Shown: positions 23,573-36,219 of the stretch, in pieces
Layout: every line of letters starts with the position of its first letter
How positions within the stretch are numbered: position 1 is the first letter of the stretch
Source: Gonapodya prolifera JEL478
Taxonomy: Eukaryota > Monoblepharomycota > Monoblepharidomycetes > Monoblepharidales > Gonapodyaceae
DNA: 64,000 nt
NCBI GenBank assembly: GCA_001574975.1
Contig: KQ965732.1
Coordinates: 1,064,131 to 1,128,130 of the forward strand
Direction: 5' to 3'
Made by a program: the position numbers and the translations under genes
The notes under the pieces: model-generated
The model's database searches: none
The model's input: the letters and a program-made list of their open reading frames with translations, nothing else
What the model was told of the DNA's origin: nothing

Positions 23573-24036
23573 GGTCGAGTGATGCACTAGCTTGCACGCT
23601 GCAATTATTGTTTTATAAAGCAATGCCAAGGGTCAGCGGGCACGTTCGAGGTCCCCAGAGGCATTGCACGTGCACGTGCTCCTGCGGACAACTGGGCCCA
23701 CGTGCTTGCTAAACTCGTTCTTTTTTTTTTTTTCCTTTTTCATTTCATTTCTTATCCCGAAGGGGCACTCCACCAAACCCATCAACAGGTCGAAAAGGGG
23801 CAGAGCGTATGGATCAATAAGGCAATTTTAGACCATATGCAATTCTTCCTTCTTTTCTTTCATACATGACGGCATTACGATAAGTGAATGATGCTGGAAA
23901 CATGATTATCCCGCTGCCAATATTTTGAGCCAAGGCCGTAATTGAGCGTGTCTATCACGTTTTGAAAGGTTTTGGCGGTCACCAATCAACAAACATGCTG
24001 AAAGACGTAGTCTCGCTCTCGAAGCACCTCTGACCA
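23573..24036. other. Promoter region of the phosphate permease
   Basis: About 464 bp between the permease start and the stop of the upstream SDR gene on the same strand. Contains the CACGTG cluster and a poly-T tract. No gene seen. Confidence 0.55.
23641..23704. promoter_or_regulatory. Cluster of Pho4-type bHLH sites (3x CACGTG, 1x CACGTT)
   Basis: CACGTG occurs at 23667-23672, 23673-23678 and 23699-23704, and CACGTT at 23641-23646. All lie 69 to 132 bp upstream of the phosphate permease start codon at 23572. In yeast, PHO84 is induced by Pho4 binding these same two sequences; in Neurospora the homologue is NUC-1. A T-rich tract lies just beyond, near 23711-23743. CACGTG is shared by other bHLH factors, so the factor is inferred from the neighbouring gene. 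Confidence 0.6.
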
Positions 24037-25468
24037 TCACAGCTTCACACCATCCAACATCCTGTTCGCACTGAACATATTCCTCATGGCGTCCGCCAAA
24101 TCAGGGGGAAAGAGGCGGAACAGGAACGCCCATTTTGTGTAGAACGGTAGCTTCACCTCACTGTGCTCGCCGCGCTCGATGTTAGTGATGATGGACCTGA
24201 CCAACTACGCACCACAATAAATGTTAATTTCATCTGTCGTCGTAAAATAAAATTGATTCCTCACCTTGTCAGCCGAAAGCGGCGGTGTCAGAAATGGGAG
24301 TGTCATGGGATGTACGGCCGCAAACATGTCCGTAGTGACCAGGCCCGGCATCACGAGATGGGTTTTGATATTGCTGAAAAGAATGGGGAAGGTCATGAAG
24401 ACGAACTCAGCGAGATCACAGTGACTCACGTGCCCGACAGTTCCTGACGAAGCGACTCCGTGAATCCCACCGCAGCGGATTTCGAAGCGCAGTAGTCCGC
24501 TGATGGGTGACGCACTCAATTAGGCCCACCAATTTCATGCTCCAGAGTATTTACACCAACTTACATATCTGAGCGACACCAGTTGTACCCAGCGCAGAAG
24601 CCACAGTGACCTGCATTGTGACAGATTCGTAAAATTTAGTGAAGAATAATCAAAAAGATCAGACTCACTATGTGACCTTTGTCTCTCTTCATCATTGCGG
24701 GAAGGAACTCACGTACCGTACAAAAATGCGCCAATACATTCACTGCAAAGACCCTGATGTATCATCAAAGCCGCTGCCATTCGTTTTATCCCACCAATGG
24801 TTGAACACTGCATTGAAAATTTTACTTACTTCTCCGTCTTGGCTGGATCCAGTTCCCAAACGCGTCCCGTCTGTACAATACCCGCATTGTTAACAAGCAA
24901 CGCTGGCGGACCTGCTTCCTGAAGAATTTTCTCTGCCACTCTGGCCACGCTGTCGCGGTCTGATACGTCGCATTCGTAGTAACGGACATTCGGGGCCACA
25001 AGCAACGGATCCGAAATCGGCTTCACGTCCAGCACGCAGATCGTTGCATTCGGATAACGAAACGATAAAGCCTTTGCAAGCGCAAGTCCAATGCCACTGG
25101 ATCCTAATTGCATTCGCAAGAGACGGAACACGATGCGGCAACCATTCAAATTTCATCTCTCACAAATCGGCCTTAAAATCATCCATACCTCCTGTTATCA
25201 CCACGGTTTCACCAGCAATATCGAAATTAATAACGCCGCTCGTGAGAATCCTCCACACATGTCGCATCATGAGAAACAGCATCAAGAAGAGACCCCCCAC
25301 GGTCCACACAAGGAAGAGGCCGAGATATCCGATCACAACAGCAATAAGGTTCACAACAGGAATCGAAAGAATGCCATCCACGAATGTATCGAAGGATATG
25401 ACATCGGCATTGTTTGTTTTGGCAGACATGTGCCCAAAGTCAGAGGAAGATGAATTCGAAGAATTCAA
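24037..25468 (-). CDS. Membrane-anchored short-chain dehydrogenase/reductase (RDH/17-beta-HSD11-like)
   Basis: NAD(P)-dependent SDR probably of the ER or lipid droplet. The N-terminus has two hydrophobic stretches (VVNLIAVVIGYLGLFLVW and GLFLMLFLMM), followed by GETVVITGG and, after an intron, SSGIGLALAKAL, which together make the TGxxxGIG cofactor loop. LLVNNAGIV is the NNAG motif. TVASALGTTG holds the catalytic Ser region and YCASKSAAVGFTESL the YxxxK pair. MPGLVTTDMF is the usual substrate-side segment. The C-terminus continues as LVRSIITNIERGEHSEVKLP and ends MLDGVKL. The first ATG is at 25468 (MNSSNSSSSDFGH); a second in-frame ATG 13 codons later is an alternative start. Substrate cannot be told; lipid, sterol or retinoid-like compounds are typical for this subgroup. 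Confidence 0.88.
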
Positions 25469-25672
25469 TGCAAACTACAAATCAAGCTTTTCAATTTTGT
25501 TTTGTCTAATTCCCAGAAGATGGTACACCCCTGATGTCGGGAAGCAGTTGCAACAGTGCGGGAATCCAATGCAAAACAAGTGCAGAAAGTGCAACCGAAC
25601 GAAACGAAACTCGCATCAAGCGTTGTTGATACCTTGGCACATCGTCCCTACTCCTGTGTGAGGCCGGATCTT

Positions 25673-28600
25673 CTACACCGCCTCCTCCTTCAACAAAATC
25701 CACCTAGTTTCTTCAGAACCGTTCGCCAACGGTCCCTTTGCATCTGCATGGCTTGACCTCCGAGATGCCGAAGCCGAATGCGAGGTAGCTTCCATTGTGT
25801 CGTCATCTAGACACGTTGTAGCAGCTGTGGCTAGGCTCATTTTTCGTGTGGAGGACTTTTCCGATGTGGTGGTCAGGAAGCTCCCAACGGTCGAGATTGA
25901 GTCACCACGTGTGGGACGGGGGGGTTCCGAAAGGTACTTTTTGAGCTCGGGGGGCACACGATCGGGGGTAAGATGCTGCAATTGTCATGGAGAAAGATTC
26001 TCTTGCATAAACAGGATGAAGACACTCAATGCCATGAGCACTCACACTGCACTTCATAATGTTCCAACGCTGTCGATCCGTAAATGCCGGTACATACATT
26101 CCTGCCTTAAGGACTCGAATCATAAGAACCTAAAATCAATGTCTTGGCTGTTTGGACGTTTGTCGGAGGTTTCGGCAATCGCACCTCGTTCACATCTCCG
26201 GTAACCTCCTGTCCTTTCTTTTTCTCTCGCAACTTGTCACTGTAGTCAGAAGAGATATTGAAACATTTACGGGTTAGGTGGAGTTACAATCACACATACC
26301 TGAGACAAGCTATTGATATCTTTGCTAGCTCGTAAAGTGCATTCCGCTGCATTTCTTTTCCATGAGGAAAAGGTATCAAGACATGAGATACCCTGTCGCT
26401 GCAGCATAACCACCCACCAGTCATGTTGTCATGGTCCCATGGGACCTTGTGAAGTATGGAACAGACTTGCTCGAACGGCACCGAGGGATTGCGAGGGAAG
26501 AAAATCTTTGAAAGCAAGCACCTTAAATGACAACCAACCACAATTGACACACTTCCCCGAAACTTACCTTGTGATGGGCGCACCACCAATTTAATGCCGC
26601 GATCTCCTCCTTCCCCACGAACAGATAGGTCTCTTCTTCCTCCCTCTCCTTTCCCCTCTTCTTGCTCCTTCGTTCCCACTCCGCCATCTTCGGAAACAGC
26701 GCCGCCACCAACTCTCGTTGGCTGGACTCTTCCACGTGTACTTCTTGCCCACGCATCCGGAAGGGGCTCGACGTGACAAGCTTGGTAGCAGCGGCACGGT
26801 CCGGCACCTCAACGAAGACCTGGCGAATCGGAAGGGGGAACCCAAGATGGTCTTCGCGGTGTGCAAGAATGGTGCGCGCGGAAGGGGGTACATCTTAGTT
26901 ACAGAATTGCGAACATTCAGAGTTAGGAATGCTGTGATTCAACATCTCCGGTCGAGGCTCACCTCCCCCATAAAACTTTCTCCTCTCCACCACAAAATGC
27001 TGTATCGGATGCGGAAACATCCCAAACGGCGTAAGAATCGCCTTCAAATCCCCATGCCCAACATCGCCGGGCACACCAGTAAACACAAGCACGTGTCTGC
27101 CGTGAGGAGGACAGAGGGTGGGTCTCGCTCCTGGTGGTGGGGAGCAGGCAGTAGTGGAGGGACTCGGAGTGCGTGGTGGGTTGTACGTCTAGAATACAAG
27201 ATTGGTTCAACATGAAAGAACTTCGGCCCATAGGATGCTCAACCAACCCCTTCACTGATGCTAATGCTTCTCCCTCGGACCCTCGTAACCTCCATCGGAG
27301 CATGTGCTTGATGTCCGCCATGTCCCCCGTGTGGAGGAGACGCTGCGCCCTGACTTGCCCTCCTTGTCGAAGTCGGTGGCTTCATCGCCATTTGCGCCCA
27401 TGAGAGTTTTGGGGGCTCCTGTGGGGCTGGAGATGGAGCCGGTGCAGTTTGTCCACTGGACGATCCACCGCCCCCAACGGAGGAGGGAGGGCGAGCGGAC
27501 GACAGAGAAGTGAGGGTAGGTGAGCTCACATGTGGGTGCTCGCCGTCCGGAACATGATCCCACAATTTTGGGGATGGTGAGCCGCGGATGGGTGACGAAA
27601 GAATGGGAAAGTCGGGATCGGAGGTTGAGGGTTGTGCCGTGTCAGTGGCATCCAAGCGAGGTTTTCCCACAGAAATATGCTCAGAACCATCCAACATTCC
27701 TTCGGCCTTCGCATCATATCCACCCGAAGTATCTTCGGTCCCGGGATGTCTCAATTCGTCGTTTGCTTCCAGTCCAAACGATACATCTTTTTCAGGGTCG
27801 ACTATCCCAACTGAATCCACAACATCACTGAGGCCTCCCCAACCGCGGTACTCTTCCCTGCCCGAAACAAGGTTGCGAATGGCAGCACCAAGTGGAGTCG
27901 GATCCTCCATCTCCTCGACGCCAGCACCAACTGCGATCGCACTTTCTGGCCCTTGTGCTCCAATGTGACTCTCTCGGTCGGGTAGATGGCTGAAACTCTG
28001 TGCGCCATCCGCACCTGAAGCCTCTCGGGACTCTTGATCTGGTGCGAAGGCAATGCTCCAGGGAGCGAGCGGTGAGAGCTGATCGGACTGAACGCAAGGA
28101 AGAACAAGTTCAATGGTACTTTGGGAGAAAGATGGCGCTCCAAGGGCAGCCATAGGTCCGTATGCTGCATGCTGCAGAAGACCTCCATGCCCAGGAACAA
28201 TCCAGCCATTAATGGCTTCGCTGGCCGCGACGTATGCCTGTGCGCGGGCCATTTCCTGTTCAGGATCTGTTGCGAAGGACATTGGGAGTCCTGTCCATGG
28301 ATGGATCGATGTGCGAATGACGTCTTTCCCGACGGGCTGTCCAAGCTCCCACCACGATGATGGCACCTCGGTGGCGCCGCCTTGGGTTTGAAACCTGGCC
28401 CACTTGTTTGCTTTGTCCGCTTCTTCACCATGGGTAGGTGATCTCTTGTCCACTGCTCTTGTTTGAAGTCCCGAGCCTGTAGTCCACATCTCTCGGGTCT
28501 CAACTGCTGATCCGAGAGGATCCCAACGTCCGTGTTGTTGCATCATTCCCTGCATCGCATTTCTGTGCGGGATCTGCGATCCAATTGCTGCCATGCCCGC

Positions 28601-29110
28601 GGCAGGTTTGTGCAACGGAGGAGACTGGTTGAGAGTGAGAGACGAAGTCGAAGGAGACGAGACCAACTGCCCAGATTGACTGTTTATGGCGTGGAGAGTG
28701 GGTGCATGGTACGTTGAGGATAGCTGAACGTGGTTGCGCCCTGAATTCGGGCTGAGATTCAGAGGACGGTGATACATGGAGTTCCCCAAACTTGGATGCT
28801 GATTGAGAGTCCGCGATACTCCCGGTGATACTGCATTTGAAAGATTATGCAAGTCGACGTTGTGCTGACGTGGATTTCGCAGCACGCGGGGGTCGTGCGT
28901 ATCGGGCGCGTTGACAGAGTGGAGCGACGACTGGAGCGCGCGCGAGTACGAAAGTTGGTGGGGCGCCGAGACCGGCGGGGCCTGCATGTGCCCTCGCGTC
29001 GAATGCGACTTGGCACTGCCATCAAACGACCCCGAGCCCGAGTAGATCCCGCTCAGCAGCTGCGCGGACTCCAGCGACTCTTTCCGCGCCTGTATCTCGG
29101 ACGACGTCAT
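25673..29110 (-). CDS. RRM-containing protein with long Ser/Pro/Gln-rich N-terminus
   Basis: The first exon (about 27253-29110) encodes over 600 low-complexity residues rich in Ser, Pro, His and Gln, with a KLSWAQMAMKPP element near its end. It is spliced, phase 0, to an exon that runs TYNPPRTPSPSTT into RHVLVFTGVPGDVGHGDLK, an RRM-like first strand and helix. The next exon supplies FVEVPDRAAATKL and FRMRGQEVHVEES, the later strands. Downstream exons are less familiar: LFVGKEEIAALNWWCAHHK, then GMYVPAFTDRQRWNIMKC and LTPDRVPPELKKYL, then a Ser/Thr-rich end stopping at 25673. The start is the first ATG (MTSSEIQARKE). Probably an RNA-binding regulator. I could not place it in a named family, and the exon joins between 26100 and 26600 are tentative. 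Confidence 0.6.
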
Positions 29111-30248
29111 CGTTTTTGGTGGCGCGCTTGCTGGTTTCAACTCGCCCGCCGGGTCTGCGTCTTCAAATCACATGTGCACATGTCAGCGACGTATGCTCTT
29201 CCACGCCCACATCGCAAATCCCGCTCCTCTGGATCGTATTTCCATCGCAGTACGTCGTGGGTGCCTCATCCATCGCTCTCCTCGTCTCCAACTGCTCTCG
29301 CCCGCAGCGGAAAGTGGAATCCGTTTTCATCACGTTGATTCTCCAGCTTGCTCACCTGCGTCTCTTGTTCCGCTCTTGAATCTTCCTTGCACTTATTTAC
29401 GCGTTCATCGCGCCAATGCGGCGATATCCTTGCGTAAAAGCAATCAAATTCCCTTCAAAGGGGTCGCGGAGGCCACAATTACGTTTTGCTGTGCCACACT
29501 TTACTCCTGGTGACTCAGTGTACGGAAAACATGTTGGTCTGTCATTTGGTACACTCTCGCTCTCGCTCTCTCACCGAAAACTACACAATTTAGAATGAGG
29601 TGTGAGTGGGCCCCTTTGTCCTGATGTTCCTAGAGCCTGACCCTCTGATACACTAATAAATACCCAAGCACATTATCATTTGGTCGAAAGAAAAAAGGGG
29701 AGAGTAGGAAGAAGGAAACGAAAGAACTGAGTCGTTCGTGGAAGGAAACCCCGCAAGGAGAATCGGACATCTGTGTGCGATTGAAAGGCACTCGAGTTTG
29801 CATCGCGTCGTCCTCCAGCAAGATAAATCGTGCCGTACGCGGAAGTTCATTCGATCCTCCACAAACGGACCAGGTGGAAGAGTGCGGGCGAACAAATGAA
29901 CTCTGTGAACGCGGTGAAATCAGTGAAGGGATCATCCACACGTTTTCGTTAGTCACTCTTGCGTGAAAGCTTCGAGGGAATCCACTACGTAGCACAAATC
30001 ATCGTCAACGGCTAATGAGATGGCCATTGAAGTGTGTCAATGTGAAGATTGCCGATTCACGAAACGGAGACATGGTGAGGGGTCCATCAAGCGCATGCAC
30101 AATGTCCCCCAGAGTTTCCCCCTAGCTGCCGTGTCGCTTTTCGGTGGTACTCCAGTCTTAAATCATCCGTGCTGCGGTCACTACTGTTTTTCCGACACGT
30201 CACGGCGTGCGTTTCTCCTTTTGGCCCATCCCGTACACGCCACACCCC
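29111..30248. other. Divergent intergenic region, about 1.1 kb
   Basis: Lies between the RRM gene on the minus strand and the mitochondrial EF-G gene on the plus strand. A short CTCTCG-type simple repeat is near 29555-29575. Open frames of 60 to 120 codons occur on both strands, but none shows a family motif or splice-supported continuation. I see no gene here. Confidence 0.5.
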
Positions 30249-33200
30249 ATGCGTCGAGCGGCTGCAATCGCACGGTCTCGCGCCAACACCCCGTCGACCC
30301 GCCGACTCGCATCCCGCACGCGATCGCTCGTCCCATCGATCCTCGCCGCGCACCCGTCTCTCCCTCAATCGCACACCGTACCCTCGCAGCAGGCTGCCCT
30401 GCGCCGGCCGTTTTCGGCGTCTCCACTCCCTAGACAGACTGCGGCGACTGCGACGGAGGAGGTGCAGCAGGAAGACATTGAGGATTCACCCGTACATGGT
30501 GTGACGGACCCGGAGGACTTGGTGAGTGATTGCAGACAGGCGGGGAGGGAAGTATGGAAGGGTATGATGCTCCGGGCTGTTTTCATGCGGGCGACAATGG
30601 AACGTTGGCAATGAGGTGGTAGTTCCAATGCCTTGCCGATTGCGTTCTGCATACCGCCCGTTCACGAAGAGCTCATGGCCTTGCTGCCACTTGAGCGCGC
30701 TCGATTTCAAAAGCCGGCATGCCGGATCGTGGACCACAACAATTGTTTTCCAGAGGCTGTACTCATCTCCTTCACTCCAACCTTGATTCCGCCTCTCAAG
30801 CGTCGACTATCTCTCCTTCGTAACCTCGGAATCTCAGCGCACATCGACTCCGGCAAAACCACTCTCACCGAACGGGTCCTCTACTACTCTGGGCGTATCG
30901 GGCGGATCCACGAAGTGCGCGGGAAGGATGCCGTCGGAGCGAAAATGGACTCGATGGAGCTCGAGAGGGAGAAGGGAATCACGATCCAGAGTGCGGCGAC
31001 GTACGCGCCATGGGGGGACCACTTTTTGAACATCATCGACACGCCAGGTGAGATGACTTTCCACGGTATTGCACCACGCCTTCGATGGAGGATGGCCGAC
31101 CGTCGCCAAGCGGTCAAGCGATTTGATTCGCGGGGTACTGCAATGTCATATCGGCAACAGTTTCTGTCACGGTCGCCCTTTCCTTGTCCTGACCTTTCTT
31201 TCCCTTCCCTGCTAGGTCACGTCGACTTTACTATCGAAGTTGAGCGTGCCCTGCGAGTGTTGGACGGTGCTGTGTTGGTGCTATGTTCTGTAGGAGGTGT
31301 TCAGGTGAGCTATCGTCGACGAAATACGACAGTGCACCTCACTCACAACTTGACTCAACTCCCTCTCTTCCAACCTCACCATAAAGTCCCAAACAATCAC
31401 TGTCGACCGCCAAATGAAGCGGTACTCGGTCCCCCGCATCGCCTTCATCAACAAGATGGACCGCGCTGGCGCGAACCCCCAACGCGTGTTGGAGCAACTG
31501 CGGACCAAACTCCGGCTGAACTCGGCCATGATCCAGATCCCCATTGGCGCCGAATCGGACTTCAAGGGCGTCGTCGACCTGATCAAGATGGTCGCTTACT
31601 ACAACGAGGGGGAGAACGGAGAGGTCGTCGTCACGAGGGACGTGCCCCCGGAGCTGATGGATCTGGCGCGTTCCAAACGCGCCGAGCTTGTCGAGAGGGT
31701 CGCGGATGTCGACGAGGCCGTGGCCGATTTGTACCTGGCGGAAGAACCTGTGTCGGCGGAGACGCTGCAAGAAGCCATCCGTCGGGCGACGCTCGCCCTA
31801 ACGTTTGTTCCTGCTCTGGTCGGATCTGCGTACTGGAACACCGGGGTGCAACCGCTTCTTGACGCCGTGTGCTCCTTCCTCCCTGCACCCCACGAGGTCC
31901 GCGGGACTGCGCTTAACCTTGCCGAGAGTGAGCGGCCTGTCTCGCTGTCCTCTGCAAGTGACGACCCTCTGGTGGCTCTTGCGTTCAAGCTTGAAGAAAC
32001 GCGTTTCGGGCAATTGACGTATTTGCGGGTGTACCAAGGCAGCGTGAAGAAGGGCGGTTACATTGTCAACGTCAAGACTGGAAAGAAAGTCAAGGTGCCC
32101 AGGCTGGTACGGATGCACTCGGACGAAATGGAGGACGTTGATGAAGTCGGAAGTGGAGAGATTTGTGCCCTGTTTGGAATCGATTGTGCCAGCGGTGACA
32201 CTTTCACCGATGGCAGAGTTCAATACTCGATGGTACGTCATCAGTTAAGGTGGTGTGTGCTGCGTCCGCGATTCACGTGCGATCTACAGACCTCGATGTT
32301 CGTGCCAGAACCTGTCATTTCTCTCTCCATAGAGCCCAAGGCAAAGGAGGCCACCACCAACTTCTCCAAGGCGCTCAATAAATTCACCAGAGAAGATCCG
32401 ACCTTCCGCGTACACGTTGACTCGGAAAGCAAGCAGGTCAGTGCTCTTGTTGGAATGGTGATGCAATGGAAACGTTCGTACTTACTTTATCACCCCTCAC
32501 GACATCGGTAGACCATCATCTCTGGTATGGGCGAGCTCCATCTCGAAGTATATGTTGAGCGGATGCGGCGGGAGTACAAAGTGGATTGCACCACCGGAAA
32601 GCCCCAAGTAGCATTCCGAGAGACTATCCAGAAACGCGTTGACTTCAACTACACCCACAAGAAGCAATCTGGAGGGTCGGGTCAATTTGGTCGCGTACAA
32701 GGGTACATCGAACCCATGGAGGAGCCCACGGAACGAGCGGAGTATGTGGAGTTCGTGGACGAGACTGTTGGAAACAACATCCCGAGCAATTTCAAGCCGG
32801 CCATCGAGAAGGGTTTCCGCGAGGCTATCGAGAAGGGCTCCCTGATCGGCCACCCGGTCACACGGGTGCGGTTCGTTCTCACGGACGGTTTGGCACACGC
32901 GGTAGACTCGAACGAGTTGTCGTTCAAGTTGGCGGCGATGGGGGCGTTCCGGGAAGCATTTGCGAAAGCTGGGCCTCAGATTTTAGAGCCCATAATGAGC
33001 GTAGCGACGTCTGCTCCGGCAGAGTACCAGGTACGAGTCTCGGTGGAGACCTCGACCTCCTCTCTCTTCTGCTTGTGTGGATCGACGCTCAATGCTTCGC
33101 TATTCTTTTATTTATCGACAGGGCACGGTAATCTCTCTAATGAACAAGCGCCGTGGTACTATTCTGGACGCCAGTGTCCGAGATGATTATGTTGACGTTG

Positions 33201-33434
33201 ACAGCGAGGTACCGCTGAATGATATGTTTGGATTCTCCACCGACCTGCGAAGTTCGACACAAGGAAAGGGAGAGTTTTCTATGGAGTACAAGTGGGTTTC
33301 TGAACTTGTTCGAATGTCCGTGCACAAAACCTAATGTTCCATTTTTGCTTTATAGAAAGCACAGTCCAGTGATTACACAAATTCAAATGCAGCTGATTGA
33401 TGAGTACAAGAAAGCCCAGCAACAGAAGAAGTAG
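30249..33434 (+). CDS. MEF1: Mitochondrial translation elongation factor G
   Basis: GTPase that drives ribosome translocation in mitochondria. The N-terminus ([20 protein letters not shown]) is rich in Arg, Ala and Ser, as expected of a matrix-targeting sequence. GTPase motifs are in order: [13 protein letters not shown] near 30840, DTPG spliced to [19 protein letters not shown] near 31050 and 31215, and NKMDRAG near 31450. Domain II ([16 protein letters not shown]) is followed by [14 protein letters not shown] near 32530 and [20 protein letters not shown], and the last exons give [23 protein letters not shown]1 rather than EF-G2 is favoured by this full canonical order. The gene has about eight introns. 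The stop is at 33434, only about 60 bp from the end of the convergent SLY1 gene. Confidence 0.94.
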
Positions 33435-33491
33435 ATCTGACAGTTTGTAAATTCCTACACAATAGACAGGCATTGTTCGCCATTTATTTCT

Positions 33492-35905
33492 TTATGCTTG
33501 ACCGAGTAGCGCCAACTGATTCAGAAACTGGTTGGCAGTTAGTAATTCTGTTGAGCCATACGTAATACGTTTTTTCTGCGATTGACGCTGGTAGGAGGCA
33601 AGTTGCGAGTCAATCATACGTGTCAGGCAAGGTTGAAAATAACTTTCCATACTTGTGCATATTCCTGTAGGTTCTGGTACTCCAAGTAGTTCCCACCCCC
33701 CACTACAAAAACAATGGCTTCTTGGAAAACTGTCCGCACCCTATTTCCCTTGCCAATCTGCTCTCCACGGGTCCGACCAACTCTCGAGTCGAAGTACAAA
33801 TATTCGTCATTGTCAGCTGATGTACCATCCAAAAGAGTGTCCATGATCCGTGTAATAGGTAGATCTTTACGAGTAGGAAGGAGGTTCTTAACATTGGAAA
33901 TAATGGTATCGTAGGCACCGCCGAAGTTACTAATCAAGGTACCCTCTTTCAGATGGTCAGTAAGCTAATTTGGACCCAAATTAGTCCCTAGCGGTGATCA
34001 AATGATGTCCAATTGCATGCCTCACTTTACTTCCCATGCCGGTGAGCTTCCCAAGAAAATCGCCCGGAGAAGAAGAGATAGCCGATGGTGCGACTGATGC
34101 AGACGTCATTCTCCCAAACGCCTTCATACGGTGAGCATACTTCACAGCCGCCATATCGCACCCAGCTTCCTGAAGTGCAACCTCAAGTTCCGCGACGTCC
34201 TCAGAGCTCTGATCGTCCGTTGAGAGGTACCAGATCAAAAAATATCTCATTTTATCGTCGGGTGAACCTTTGCTCTTAATCGCGTCCAAAACAGATGTCT
34301 TTGTCTGTTTGCTTATCGTTTCCTCTTGAGCGAAAAAGAAATCGAGGTTCCTTTCCTTGATCGAATTGAGTAGCGAGGTAGCCATGTTCATATGCATGTC
34401 AATTGTTCGCTTCCGCTCGGTAAGTTCCGGAAGCTGATTGATCGCCGTTTTCAAAACCTTGGCGTTTGCGGAAAAATCACTGATGGACGTATTGGTATGT
34501 TCCAAGACATGAGAAGCAGCAGGAAGGTATTCACATAACGAGACACAAACTTAGCGTCAATCTGATCCAGTGAAGTAACACCTGCGGATTTGGTTACTTC
34601 ATCGACATCTTTCTTGTATTTGTTTATTTCGGCATCCACATCCTCTGCGATAGGAGCGCATGTCACACGTTGAACATATTTCGAGACAAGCACGACACTG
34701 ACTAACCTGCAACTTGAGGAAAAGGAGTTCCTGCATTGCGGCTCCAGAAAAAATCGGTGACATCGATGTCATATACCTTTCTCGAACGCTGCCCGTTCTT
34801 TTCGTCAGAAATTACGGTAACCCTATTCAGTTTCATCTCCAAAATGTCGTGAACAAGCGGAGCGTAAGTCCAGGTGTGTGCCAGCATCGGAACAAGGTCG
34901 GCGTTCCTGTCTAGGATAACAAGGACTGCAAAGTACGAGGTAGTTCAGATAACATTACTCCACTGAGCGCGCGATCACAGTACTAACGTGGTCGTGAGAA
35001 AGACGTTGAAGGGTTCCCTGAGTCGACAAACAAGTTGCTCCGACTGTTCGCCAAATGGTCTCGTAGTCTTGCGTCCAGCTTCTGGGCAACCATTTCCGCT
35101 GCATGCCCCCGAGCTGCTCGAATTATTGGAACACTCCCTTAGAATGTTTCGATGACATTCAAAAAAGTCAGATCTCGAGAGGTGCTCGACGTTATCTAAT
35201 ACTCACCGAGTGTCGCCACGACAGAGAAAAGGCTCGCCGTAATTTTATCCACTGTTTGTGAGATGCTGTGCTCAGATTCTGCGGGGTTATTCAGTTGGAA
35301 GTACGAGAGATTCATGTTGAGAGAAAAGAGATTTGCTTCCAAACACACGAAGTTGAGATACTGATCGTAGACCTTGGACGTGTTAGTTGGTGAGGCTTCA
35401 GTGCAACTTAATACACTCTTCGTTGAGGTATTCACCTGCGCTATCAAGCGGCTGGTACCAGCCTGTATGGTCTCGGACGCGAGTTCCTCCAACAACGGCC
35501 GAGAGACGGCCGACAGAAAATTAATGTAATACGACTCATATAGCTGCTTTGATAGATCTTCGGCGACACGTTTAATATTTTGAGAGGTGGGCTCGATGAG
35601 GTAGACGGCCGGGACTTCTGGAATCGGTTGTCGCTCAGAGTTCAGTGGCCTTTGGTATATTGCACATTTTTTTGGAGGGAGAATGTTCTAGCTCGTTCTC
35701 AGAGTCTTCGATCCATAAAGCATCTGACAGACTTACATATGCACAGTTATACCCCTCTCCCGAAGCTGATTCACTTTGAGGAGTGGCGATATAACGTCCT
35801 GGCCCATTTGGTCGTAAACAAGAACCTTCCATACAGGATCTGAGAGAGTCGCCCCACTGGCGTCCTGCTCTTTCGGGTTCAAATTGAGCATAGAGTTGAT
35901 CGCCT
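33492..35905 (-). CDS. SLY1: SLY1, Sec1/Munc18 protein for ER-Golgi SNARE fusion (first exon not fixed)
   Basis: SM protein that binds syntaxin-5/Sed5 and guides SNARE assembly in ER-Golgi traffic. The order of conserved blocks follows yeast Sly1: AINSMLNLN, VWKVLVYDQMGQDVISPLL near 35850, LYESYYINFLSAVSRPLLEE near 35500, VYDQYLNFVCLEANLFSLN, IIRAARGHAAEMVAQKLDAR, VLVILDRNADLVPMLAHTW near 34890, DFFWSRNAGTPFPQVAEDV, LPELTERKRTIDMHMNMAT near 34420, GGAYDTIISNVKNLLPTRK near 33900, and FVVGGGNYLEYQNLQEYAQ. A last small exon gives ITYGSTELLTANQFLNQLAL and stops at 33492. The exon starting at 35905 has no ATG of its own; a short first coding exon must lie upstream, probably within 35906-36200, and I could not identify it. 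Confidence 0.92.
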
Positions 35906-36219
35906 CTGGGGTTTTGAGGAAGGATCATGGCCGGACCCAGTCAGAGCGCAAGAAACGAGAGTAAGGAGGCTTTGCTGACCAATTTGGCATTCTCGCAGGG
36001 GATTCAAATGAGACATGAGGTGGCAAAACGTTGTTCAATCGGTCACGACAAGAATCGCCATGTGCTTTCATCCAGCATTGAAATTCATTCAACCAACGTT
36101 CAAACTGTGATTGTAAATGCATATGTTTAAGTATTAACTGCCCCACGTTATCGTCGAAACTTCTTTTGAGGAAAATCCTTCCCGGTGACAAATGTTTTTA
36201 GCGACGAGGCACAAGAGAA

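Noticed and set aside
25425-25470. Downstream ATG as the start of the SDR
   Set aside because: Both ATGs are in frame and only 13 codons apart. I kept the first and mentioned the other; the sequence does not decide between them.
27239-27260. End of a separate gene at the stop after SISISEGVG
   Set aside because: A phase-0 donor just before the stop joins a downstream exon (TYNPPRTPSPSTT) that runs straight into the RRM, so the stop lies within an intron.
29630-29995. 121-codon frame on the minus strand in the large intergenic region
   Set aside because: No homology features, and the sequence opposite reads equally openly.
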